Part shown: in pieces, positions 37,258 through 47,730 of the stretch | How the letters are laid out: every line of letters begins with the position of its first letter | How positions within the stretch are numbered: the stretch's first letter is position 1 | DNA from: Strongylocentrotus purpuratus | Lineage: Eukaryota; Echinodermata; Echinoidea; Camarodonta; Strongylocentrotidae | Direction of reading: 5' to 3' | NCBI RefSeq assembly: GCF_000002235.5 | Contig: NW_022145609.1 | Coordinates: forward strand, 30,729,301 to 30,793,300 | Length of the DNA: 64,000 nucleotides | Made by a program: the position numbers and the translations under genes | Notes under the pieces: generated by a model | Told to the model about the DNA's origin: nothing | What the model saw: only the letters and a program-made list of their open reading frames with translations | Databases searched by the model: none

Positions 37258-38635
37258 AGATAAAGTTGAGCTCTGGTCATGGGAAGGGCGTTGTGAAAGA
37301 AACTATCTGGAAGCAATAGGGAAATAGGCTGATTATTTCCTACATATTACAATTAATGTTATGAAGTTTTAGAGGCATAATCTCAAGCACCATATGTATG
37401 ATGATGACACGCAGATATACTTTTCGTGTTCTCCCACACAAGGGTAAGTTGATGCCTGGATTGCTCGTGTTGAAGCCTGTTTAAGTGACATTAGAATTGG
37501 ATGAAGGAGAATTACTTGAAGCTCAATGACGACAAATCTCAGTTTGTTATGCTGGGTTCCAAGCAGCAACTCGCCAAGTCGGTAACCCCCAATCTGAATA
37601 TTGGTTCGTCATCAATTACTCCAGTGAAGAAAGTTCGAAATCCTGGAGTTATTTTTGACTCCAATATGACCATGGAGTCGCAAGTATCATCAAGTGTTAA
37701 ACTTGCGATCCACAGTCTCCGCAATCTTCGTGCTATTCGCAAGTATTTCACCACAAAGGCGGCTGAGCAGCTTGTGCATGCATTTGTTACATCGATTGTT
37801 GTAACTCTTTACTCTATGGCATCCCTATGTCTCAAGTTATGAGGCTCCAGCTTGTTCAGAATGCTGCTCCCCGTCTAGTGACATATACACGCAAGTTCGC
37901 CCACATCACTCCAGTCCTTAAATCCCTGCATTGGCTTCCTGTTGAACATCGTCTCACCTACAAAATCCTTCTGATCACATACCGTGCCTTGAAGTTCTCC
38001 TCGCCACAGTACATCTCTTCTCTACTCAACTTTCGCAAGCCTGGTCGTTTTGGTCTGCGTTCTGCCAATACATCAACTCTGATCATCCCTAAGACCAGAC
38101 GATCATGGGGAGATCGAGTATTTGCCTCAGCAGCTCCCCGATTGTGGAACAGTCTCCCTAACACACTTAAGGATTGTAAATCAGTAGATAGTTTCAAGGC
38201 CAGCCTGAAAACTTATCTCATGGCCAACTTTGTCTTTAACTAATATCATATTCTTCTTTTTAATAACCATGTGTAATGTAATGTAAGCAAAATTGTATCT
38301 AAGTATATTATGTAGCTCATTGTAAGCGCCTTGAGCACCCTCTCGGTGGATATGTTGTGCGTTATAAATGTCTGTATTATTAATGGTAAAAATGAAGAAA
38401 AAAATTGACTCAGTCTTCCTGACGATCATACACACTGCATACTAAAAGGGTCAGTTTTGCACCAACATATTTGGTGCAAACGTTTCAGCTATCGTTTGTA
38501 ATATTCCAATCATGAGAGCATTTTAAAGGCAACTCTTTTCAGGAGACATTTCTCCTTTGATATTTTTCCAAACTAACCTGAGGAGAATGAGTTATGAAAT
38601 TATTTTTTCACCTTGACCAGAGCTCAACTTTCCCT
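37258..38635. mobile_element. TTAA MITE (GAGCTC subfamily) split by an L2 piece
   Basis: TTAA at 37254-37257 and 38636-38639, with ends AGATAAAGTTGAGCTC and GAGCTCAACTTTCCCT. The two outer parts (37258-37375 and about 38390-38635) together match the uninterrupted element at 1676-2040 in inverse orientation. The middle is the LINE remnant listed next. Confidence 0.8.
37385..38385 (+). pseudogene. L2-type LINE reverse transcriptase 3' remnant
   Basis: The element starts at the catalytic motif, read here as HMYDDDTQIYFS (Asp for the usual Ala). It continues WMKENYLKLNDDKSQFVM, PVKKVRNPGVIFDSNM and, after a frameshift near 37840, LQLVQNAAPRLVT, SLHWLPVEHRLTYKIL, APRLWNSLPNTLKDC and SVDSFKASLKTYL. 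The 3' UTR has AAGCGCCTTGAGC and ATTATAAATG, typical of L2. It is 5' truncated. Confidence 0.88.
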
Positions 38636-38698
38636 TTAAGCTTACCTTGATTCAAAGATTTGAAAACTGATTCAGCCAGATCTACGAAGAGGCCTTAC

Positions 38699-38792
38699 CA
38701 ACTGATTCCGATCTAGAAAGCAGCATGAAACCCAAATGAAGCAGGTTCCACACCTGTACATACAGGTCTTGCAGAGAGAAGCGCATCGAATG
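38699..38792 (-). other. Candidate orphan exon (copy 2)
   Basis: Inverted, diverged copy of 1520-1612: acceptor TTTTCAAG, then HSMRFSLQDLYVQVWNLLH, donor GTAAGG. One inserted base near the donor changes the end frame. Both copies sit next to the GAGCTC MITE. Origin unknown. Confidence 0.22.
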
Positions 38793-38864
38793 CTTGAAAA
38801 CAAAAAGGTTCCGCTCTGTCAAAGATGACTCAGTATTAAAGTGCGGATTCATAGAAAATCACAA

Positions 38865-39125
38865 ATATGGCAAATAGCGTATTACTAGAAACTGGTAAGC
38901 TAACAGATGGCCATCGTGCAAGTTTTAGTTCAACTACATATCGGGTGATTTATAAAAATACAAATAAAACAACCTCTATAGCATCTGGGATATGCGAGAG
39001 ATTCGCCGGAAAAATAACGATGTTTTAATGCCGTCACAATATGAACCAACCCTGCCCAAGCAGACGACACCCCATAAAGAATGAACATAATTGCAATGCT
39101 TTTATTTCTCAAATTATAATGAGTT
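38865..39125 (+). repeat. Dispersed repeat shared with 4573-4846
   Basis: Direct-orientation copy of the repeat at 4573-4846, including AAGCAGACGAC and ATAAAGAATGAACATAATTG. No coding content. Confidence 0.7.
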
Positions 39126-39129
39126 TAGT

Positions 39130-40000
39130 GTATATGAATGTGATGGAATTTTACATCATTCAAAAAGGGATATGACCCCCATTCTGAAAACTAAATTCTT
39201 TTGTTTGTAAATACACAGGATAGGGGGTAATGAACAATCAAAGAAACCACACTTTCAAATTAAAAAACCTCCGGAATGATAGCATGGACGTCATTTGTTC
39301 CCTCTTGAAACGCCGAACATGCCGCGGTGTATGCAGCTGAAAATACAATGGCGTCCTATTTTGTTTACAAGCGACAGATTCCTTCTCCTTCTTTTTTCCT
39401 TGCATTTTTCACCCAAATAATACCATGCACGGGGTTTAGAGTGAGGCAATAGATTAAACATTTCGCCTGAGGGTATTGAAGTAAGAGAAACAACTGAAGA
39501 AAAGATGACAAAACAGGCAGTGAAATTGTGTGAGATGTCATGGGACATCGTCTGCTTGTGCACATCATGTTCAACATGTGACGTCATATCTCAGCAGCGA
39601 CCGGAGAGCTTTTCAGGTGCTATGTCGGGGCTGTATCTAAGCGTTTTGTAATTGTTAATAATCATTACTTTGAATGTTGTCTAAGCATTGGCTTTTGATA
39701 ACCTTGGCCAATCAAAGTGTCACCTTTGCAATAATGACATTAAAGTTAGTTTTTTAAATCAATGAATCTTCTCTTTAAGGGGGTTGCTAATTTCAAGCAA
39801 AAAAGGAAATTTTCCATTCAACACAAGTTCGGTATTTAATATTTGTATACCAATAAATTGTTAGAACACACCCACCATAGAATTGATCCTATCCTCTCAA
39901 CATCCAAACGTTTTAAAAACAAAACAAAGAAAGGAATACAGAACGCTAAAATTAGAGAAATGTGCTCTGTGTTTTTTTCTTCTTCAGAGTTGGTGTTGAT
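39130..40000. other. Spacer, no gene seen
   Basis: Short frames only. The end (39815-39840) matches the inverse of about 1405-1435, the limit of the inverted duplication with the left flank. Confidence 0.5.
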
Positions 40001-40006
40001 ATAACA

Positions 40007-40260
40007 CCATGGCGCCAATGGCGCCAACAGGGTGAATTTTGGAATTAACTGGCGCAAACTGGCGCAACATTTTGGAGCAAGCCGGGTGGCATTTGGCGCA
40101 CACCATATGGCACCCAGTTTATTCCACTTGGCGACACATGCCGAGCGGACATTAATTCGGCGCCACAGCGAGCCACTACGCGCCAATCACATAATCTTTG
40201 GCGCGAACTGGCACCAACTGGCGCTGGCCCAGTGGACTCCTAGCATAATATTCGTGGCAT
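40007..40260. repeat. Cluster of GGCGC/GCGCC motifs
   Basis: In 250 bases there are about ten GGCGC or GCGCC cores, many as TGGCGCAA, TTGGCGC or ATGGCGCCAA, at irregular spacing. The sequence around is AT-rich. It may be a decayed minisatellite or a cluster of E2F-like sites (family consensus TTTSGCGC). No gene is attached. Confidence 0.6.
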
Positions 40261-40269
40261 AGCTTTTTC

Positions 40270-40860
40270 TATACTAACTCTCTAGGGCGTGGGCGGCGCC
40301 GAGGGGTTATAGCATGATGTAACGTCCCCTTGAGCCTAACAGACAAAATAAGAAGAAAGTACGGAAGGGGAGGAAAAGGAACTCGATAAGAAGACGCTGC
40401 GACTGCCGATTGGTCAATTTCCATTCAATCATCCAGGTCAGACCACTGCCGATTCCCTTCCCCCCCCCCCTCCCATCGATGTTTGGACCCGTGTTAAACC
40501 ACTGAGTAGAAACCTCACAAAGCAGCCAATGCTTGTATATCTTATAACATTTTCACACTCATAATGCTGAATAGACAACAATGTACTCAGGTGTTTCCTA
40601 ATAGCCAAAATCCCCTAAAACACTTTGCGCACTGGGTTTTTTCCCTTTCATTGTTTACGCCAAGTTTTTTGGTAGTTTTAATTTCCATTTCATTTTTTGT
40701 ATACGCTTTGAAGTATGTTTCATACAATTCAAAGGGATTTTGTTTTCAGTTTGTACTCGAAGTGTCTAATAAAAAATAATTTTGAAATCAAATAGCACCG
40801 ATAGGAATTGTTAAATGTGTCAAATCATCGTAAAGAATGATGAGTACGGGTTTTATAAAA
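40270..40860. other. Spacer, no gene seen
   Basis: GC-rich start, a C run near 40460-40475, then AT-rich sequence. Nothing recognised. Confidence 0.5.
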
Positions 40861-40861
40861 A

Positions 40862-41440
40862 CAAAATCTCTAACAATATTTTCGTTTGTTAACACTCGGG
40901 TATTTTTCCTTTATGAGTTAGAATGGAACAAAAAATGATTTCAAATCACGGGAAATTCCCTTCGGATTACCTGAAATTGTTATGAATTCGTAAGGAAAAA
41001 ACAGCCAAGGTTGAATAGATAAGTGGCAAGATGCGAATCACGCTGCCATGCAAGAAAGACTACATGACAATTGATAAAAGATTGTACTCCAAATGAATAC
41101 TGAAGCTTTATACAGCGCTCAACTCCACCAGACACATGCCGCAATATGATCAAGGTGTTCAAGGTGCTTTAATACTACCCATGCTTAAAAGCTAGTTGAG
41201 TAATTTTTGGTGCACACAGCAATCACGAAATTCCTTTTTATCAGTTATCCATTAAATTCCGGGGTTTTTCATGACATTATATTAAAAAAAAAGACCTAGG
41301 CCTATGTGTCTTTTAAAGGTCCACTGCACTACTTGTAGCTACTTGCCCCCTCTCTATATTAAACAATGCCTAATCGGTGACCATTGGTCCCCCATGGTCC
41401 TCTTTTTCCTACGTTAACTAAAAACTGCTCATTTTATGTA
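40862..41440 (+). repeat. Dispersed repeat, copy 2
   Basis: Direct copy of 230-830, with shared blocks CTCTAACAATATTTTCGTTTG and GATAAGTGGCAAGATGCG. The right end grades into the pyrimidine satellite. Confidence 0.75.
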
Positions 41441-41449
41441 TGTTATGAC

Positions 41450-42130
41450 CAAGAAAAAGGGGGCATAGTCCCCCTACTTTGACAAGTACCACAAAAGAGC
41501 CCCTTTTACTTTGACAAGTGCCCCTTTTCACCTCTTATAAATGCCCCTGTTATTTTGTCATGTGCCTCTTTTCTTTGGACAAGTTCTTATTTTTTTGTGT
41601 AATATCTGTACATTTTTAATCTTTAGTAAATGCCCCTTCACTTCTGATAATTTTCCCTATTAAAGTCTGAAAGATGCCCCTTTTATATTGCTCCTTTTTC
41701 TTTTCCTTTTCACACGTGCCACTTTTCATTTTTATAAGTGCCCCTTTTTAGGTGCGATGAGTGCCCCTTTTCACCTCTGATAATTTCCCTTTCTTTTTTT
41801 ACAATGATACGTGTCCTTTTCCCTTTCAAATAAGGGCACTTTCACCTTTTTTTGAATGCCCCTTTCCACCTCTGATAAATGCCCCTATCAAAATTTGATT
41901 GGTGCCCCTTTTTCCGTCGACAAATGCCCATGTCCCACTCTCATAAGTGCCTGTTTCATCTCCGGTGAGTGCTCCTTTTTATGTACAGGTGCAAGAAGAG
42001 CCCGATTTTTACCTTTGATAATTACCCTTTATACTTTGACACGTGCCCTTTTCTTTTTCTGATAAGTGTCTTTATCCCTTTTGGTGTGTGTCCCCTTTTC
42101 ATTTCATCATCAAACATGCTCCTTATTTGA
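41450..42130. repeat. Degenerate GTGCCCCTTTT satellite
   Basis: About 25 imperfect units of roughly 22-28 bases built on AAGTGCCCCTTTT followed by CACCTCTGAT. The strand asymmetry is strong (pyrimidines on plus). The same family occurs in intron 4 of genes A and B. Confidence 0.85.
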
Positions 42131-42299
42131 GGCGACTAATTAGAGCAATTTCCCCCAAAGATCGCTCACTTAGCTCACTCGCATTTATAGTTAATATAAA
42201 TATGTAACTTATCAAAGGTCTTTTTTAGTTATCCATGATGAGAATGTGCTTATAACCCCATCAGGATTGGGGTGTTCCTCTTTATAAGGTATAAATTTT

Positions 42300-43610
42300 C
42301 GCACTGCGAAGTCATCATCATCATCAACTTCAGGTGGCGCTGTAAAGCGCTGCTGTGGTCTTCACGAGAGCACGCCATGCAACTCTCTTACCTGCCATTG
42401 TGTTGCACCTTTCATTCCTTGTCCAGACACTTTCTTGATATTGTAACGAATTTAAATATGTCTGTATCGTGTGCATAGTTCATTACTATTTCGCTATATA
42501 TTGTAGCTTGCTGTGCAAGTCAAACTGAGTAGAGTTACGATGTTGGTTTTCGTCCTCGAGTAATTCTGGAATTTCTATTTCGTAAGACCAGGGCCACGCT
42601 CGTCTAGAGAGTCTGCCCTCGTCTTACATAACGGCAAGGACAGACACTCAGTCGCGTGCGACCTTAGACTGACCCCAAGCGGAGGCCAGACTTTGTCCTC
42701 AGTTTGAGGACAGACTCTGCCCTTTAGCTCGAGGTCGGGTTGTATCCTTGCTGGAAGGTTGTCCGGCTAGAAAACAGTATAAATATAACTTCCTTTATAA
42801 AGCCAGGGAGATCTAAAATCGAGAGACAGACTTCTTCTTGAGACTTCTCCTCGGGACTCCTTTCTGCCGCTTTCCAAATCTGCTGGCGTTCTGATAATTC
42901 ACTGTACATGACTGTATTTAGTGCCAGTTTAGAGAGAGCACGATTTCTACCGAGCTGTCATTATTGAAAGTAATAAACGACGAATAGAACTGAAATTCAC
43001 GATCGACCTACTCCATTTCTTCTGTCGCATTTGTTTTGCATACACGTATGAGTGAAAGAGATACTGAGCGAGAACTAAGAAGAGACAATTGAGAGTTCGA
43101 GAACGAAAGCAGTCTGTATTAAACAGTTGTAATAAATTTCGTTACAATATCATCAGTCCAAGATATTGATGGACGACCTCTAACCCGTTTTCCTCCGACT
43201 GCTTCTTGCAGTATTTGCTTCTCAACACCTTCAGATCTCCTAACAATGTGCCCAAAATAGTTAAGTTTTCTTTCCATGATTTCCCTTTCTGATGGTCAAG
43301 TCTGATCTACTCTTTCCCAGGACCCACACATTTGTCTTTTTATCTTTCCATGACACCTGCAACAGCCTCCTGTAGCACCACATTTCAAAGGCACCAATTC
43401 TATTTCTGTCATTCATTGTCATGGCCCAGGACTCACTTCCGTAAGTCGCAATAGAGAAAGAAGTTGCTGCGTTCGAATGCGTTCTCTTCATTATTTTGCC
43501 TGCAAAGTCACAAATGTTAAAAATGTTGCTTCGCTCCCTCGCAATTGAAAATCCGTATAGACTTACTGGCCCGAATTCACAACAGTGGTACAAAGAGATT
43601 TTGTACCATG
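42300..43610 (-). pseudogene. LINE 3' remnant interrupted by a solo LTR
   Basis: Minus-strand pieces read SIATYGSESWAMTMNDRN, RIGAFEMWCYRRLLQVSW and KDKKTNVWVLG, typical of the C-terminal reverse transcriptase region of RTE/I-type LINEs, then a 3' end with TGA repeats near 42310. The run CACTTTCTTGATAT at 42438 continues at 43151 with CATCAGTCCAAG, so the LTR split it later. Dead. Confidence 0.8.
42442..43146. mobile_element. Solo LTR, Ty3/gypsy-like
   Basis: A 705-bp unit starting TGTAACGAA and ending TTTCGTTACA (TG...CA with a perfect short inverted end), flanked by a 4-bp ATAT duplication (42438-42441 and 43147-43150). A TATAAATA box lies near 42777 and an AATAAA near 43131. No internal gag or pol is present, so it is a recombined solo LTR. 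The family assignment rests on the termini only. Confidence 0.82.
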
Positions 43611-43619
43611 GGTGTGTTT

Positions 43620-46060
43620 TTATGTTATATTCTGTGTATATACCTTCCTCACCCCCCCCCCCCCCCGCCTCTTAGCTGTTACATAATATGGATTGTCAAG
43701 GGAAAGTTTATTTAGGTAGATTTTATATAATTTAAGTTGCAAACATTTTTCTCTGGTGGTGATTAGTATTTTTTTAAATAAGCATCCCTTCACTACAATG
43801 TAATTGGAATTGATATACACATATATGTGTATACATAATACATACCGTTGATAATTATGTAATACACCATAGTGCAGTGACATTGCCCTTCGGTTGGTGT
43901 ATCGAAAGTACTTGCGCCCATTTGTTTCAACACAAAGAAAGATTAAAACTTTCAAATGTTCGAAAATGTATGACTCAGGAGAGCCCTTTCTCTTTAGAGG
44001 ACATACATTAATATACTACCCATAATATATTTTGAGAAGTGCCCCTAGGGAGAGGGCAATTAGGAGAAAAACAGAAGCTAATGAAGATAGCGACTACGTC
44101 ACAATCCACTGACCTTAGTGATCGATCCCACATTTCAAACATTTATAGTTTTTGGATTATTAGACCTATTTATTTGAAACTGTTACCATTCTTTTTATCG
44201 GGTTTTCTGCTTGCATACAAATGAACTTTTAACAAGGGTTTGGATGACCCTTTAAGGACCGTCTACACTAGTTTGGCCAGGGGGTTACACCTCCCTGCAA
44301 TGTCACTGACAGGTGGTTATCTCATCAAATCAGCTCTAAATTAACATAAGAAAAAGCGGATCATGGGGGACCAACAGGCACCGATTAGGCATTGTTTGCT
44401 ATATAGAGGGCGCAAGTAGCGATAAGTATAGTGCAGTGGGGTATTAAAGACTATGTTTTCGTACTGTATACTTTCGTCTGCAGTCTATATGTCGAGCCAA
44501 CTCATCAGGGGATGTAAATCTACGGAGGACATAATTATGTATGATCGAATCTCTTTGATAAGTATTGCAGTTTGGCTTTAAGATGTGCCTTTCCGCATGG
44601 TGAATATAGCCCGGTTATCCAACCTATCACGGTCTCCTGATTGCGGGATATCGCAGGAGACAGACAGCCCATGAAACGACAGCGTCGGGCTTGCATGGGA
44701 ACCCTTGGGAAAGATGTAAAACGGCCCTTGAGACCGACATTGTCGATGAAATGGGCGGCAGGTTGTTGGTTTATTCCAAATGTGATTAAATATTTTATCG
44801 GCTTTTAACACATCTGTAACTCTCTCTCAATCTCTCTCTCTCACTCTCTCTCTCTCTCTCTTTCTTCTATCTCTCTGTCTCTGTCTCACCATTTCTCGCT
44901 ATATGCTCTCTTTCAAAACTAAAGCATGTCAGGTGGTTTTGTTAAGCTGGTAGAAGAACCTTTTATTCTGTAAAAGAAAATTTGTAATCCTACGTCAAGT
45001 AAGAAAGGTAAAAGGATACAAACAGAGTAAAGATCTAAACAGAAATATGTTTGTTGCAGTAGTGAATAATTTTTCAGTAGTGAATAATTTTACTAAGACA
45101 AGACATTTAAAAGATTGAACAGTTCTGTGGATTGATATTAATATTTTTAGATAAAAATGTCTAAATTGGAATATTAGATTGAGAACTAAAGACGTGCGTA
45201 TGTAAATAAACAAGGAAATACATGCGCACAACATCTTACCCATAAACCGTGTTTAATTACAGGGAAGGGGACTTCTGGATGGGTAAGGTAAAATAACAAC
45301 GTGATATCTTGCATACTTTTTATTTCTGTACATTCGAAAAACGTTAAGTAGAATTAACCAATCATATTGGGTCCCACATTAAACAAAATCATTCTTATGA
45401 TTTTCAATACAAAGTTACTGTGGTTTTTATTCATGTGTAATATGAAATCAACTTTTCCTTTTAATTTGGAGATGAATTCTTTAGCGATGCAATCACATAG
45501 GCCTACTCAAATTTTCTTCATACTTCAAGTTAAAAACGTTTCATACGGTTCTACTGTCCATTTTGAAAAGGATTGCCATGGCGTATATAATATATAATCA
45601 TTATAAGGTCGACACAAAAAACAGAGGTAACTTTAAATTTGTACTGAGTATATCATATCGGAAAATCTCCGAAACGGTTTTCTATCTTTTAATTGAACTT
45701 GAAATGTATGATATAACAAATCCCATAAAGTGAAAGACAAGCATGTAAGTAAAAAATGAAAATGAAAATTCAAATGTATACATTGTAAAATAATAAACAT
45801 CATAACGGTAGCTGTCATAACAAATTTCCCTTTAATACCATACATTTGTAAAGTAAGTACGATATAATAAACGTAAAATGATAAAATATGAAACTTTGCA
45901 TCTCTGAATTCTAGAAGAAGCTTAACGTAAAGTAAGTACAGAATCTTACGAGATGAATCATTGACTCGTTACAAATTTATGATATAAGTAACTTTCTGGG
46001 TATGCGAATATCAAACCACTTTTTCACACATGAATAAAAATACAGTAATGTCAATCATTC
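43620..46060. other. Spacer, no gene seen
   Basis: A C run lies near 43651-43667, an inverted copy of the dispersed repeat at 44255-44430 and a TC microsatellite at 44820-44875. The rest is AT-rich without conserved frames. Confidence 0.55.
44255..44430 (-). repeat. Dispersed repeat, inverted partial copy
   Basis: Inverse of about 680-830 and 41330-41420, including GGGGGACCAACAGGCACCG and GACAGGTGGTTATCTCAT. Confidence 0.7.
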
Positions 46061-46067
46061 ATATTGT

Positions 46068-46600
46068 ACATATCTCTTGATTAATACGAAAAAGACGGCG
46101 GATGCCGAACAAAAAACAAAAGAAAACTCAAACTAAAAGAGTGGTGAAGCATGGCCCAGGCATTTGGGGGCACTTGTCATCGGGGGGAGGGGGGGGGGGG
46201 GGCGACACCGGTCTTACTACAGGGATGAAATATGAAGGACCATGTGTAGTGTGGATGTCAGTACTTTCTTCGCCTTTTTACGGTTCCTGGAAGCTGCCCC
46301 ATCTCCCTTTCTGCTGCTCCCCCCCACTTAGCTACGCAAAGAAAAATCAACATCAGCCAATTGATCTTGAAAGATGTATGTACAGAAATACAGAAAAATA
46401 TCAAAATTTAAAGTTTACCCGCCCCGCTTTTTTTTTTGCATTTGAGTTCAATCTTTCGCATGGTACGATAGACCTACACCAAATCAATAGGTTTAGAAAA
46501 TCTTTAACCTTTATCATTTGCTTTTCAATATCTGCAGCATAATGACAACAACATCATCTTCAACAACATGAATAAAAAAAAACTTTAAAAAAATGATTGT
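46068..46600 (+). repeat. Segmental repeat shared with 4846-5400
   Basis: Near-identical to the sequence left of gene A, with a longer G run (about 46189-46202). It is the left edge of the B duplication unit. Confidence 0.85.
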
Positions 46601-46604
46601 AACA

Positions 46605-46800
46605 AAAATATGATGATGATGATGCTGATGATGCTGATGATGAGGATGATGAGGATGATGACGATGATGATGACGACGATGATGATGATGATGAGGATGA
46701 CGATGCTGATGATGCTGATGATAAGGATGACGATGATGATGATGAGGATGATGAGGATGATGATGCTGATGATGAGGATGACGATGATGTTGATAATATT
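46605..46800. repeat. GAT/GAC microsatellite
   Basis: About 190 bases of GATGAT, GATGAC and GCTGAT units. The poly-Met/Arg frame in it is an artefact of the period. Absent at the A homologue. Confidence 0.95.
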
Positions 46801-47324
46801 AAAATTTTATTCAGATGTATCTATGTAACCATTTAGAAACATGACATAGGTCACTTGGCATACTAAAATTTAAATTGATACATTTGATTAAAATTTGAAA
46901 ATTCATTTGAATTTGAAAGAATGAATATCCTTTAATGTTACTGTGTTTGGCATCTTATCGAAAATATATTTTGAATACAATTTTCTAGAACCAATTTACC
47001 TTTTTCTAGGTAATTTTTCACGTCATCTATAAGACACATAAAGTATTAAACTTTCTTCCGATTCTTCAGAAATAGGGACCGACTGAGCATCCTTTTTTAC
47101 GCTAGATCATTGTGTACTATATTTTATTTAATTTTTATTTATTTATCAACTTATTAATTAATTTGTTTATTTATAAATTTGTTCACTTATTTGTTGATTT
47201 ACTCATCTTTTTATTCATCCATTCATTTATCCACCATCCATTAATTAATTTGTTAATTAATTCAATTAATAGGTATGTATTCATTTATTTTATCATTTAT
47301 TTATTTATCATTATATGTATGTAT

Positions 47325-47730
47325 TCAGTTTTGAGGGTTTGTGAAGTAAGGGGGAGGCGCTCCAGGTTGCCCTGGATATGCTGCCGCACCAGAAGGTCCA
47401 TTCATCGCGTCCAAGGAAGTCTCGTATTCAGACTCGAGTTGCTTCTTATCACCATTGCCCGGCATATCACCTGCCTGACCAGGATGGTAGGGGACTGTCT
47501 GGTTAACAGAGCTGGTGGCATGATTGCCCGGCATAGCAACTGCTTGAGCAGGATAGTAGGGGACTGTCTGGTTTACAGAGCTGGTGGCATGATTGCCCGG
47601 CATAGCACCTGCCTGAGCAGGCATTGTGACTACGCCAGGCTGGGCTCCTGCAGTGTAAACAGCAGTCATAGATAGGGCGGCAGACCGAACGGGGGTGGCG
47701 ACAGAAGGTCTTTGTGGTTTGCGTTTCGTC
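47325..47730 (-). CDS. Gene B exon 9: cytoplasmic tail
   Basis: The tail begins TKRKPQRPSVATPVRSAALS. Two 23-residue units follow, the first ending VPYYPA and the second VPYHPG. The end reads GAPPPYFTNPQN. PPPY is a PPxY motif, the known ligand of class I WW domains such as those of NEDD4-type ubiquitin ligases. Whether it works here is inference. Confidence 0.85.

Noticed and set aside
46610..46828. Poly-Met/Arg open frame
   Set aside because: It is a GAT/GAC microsatellite, not a gene.
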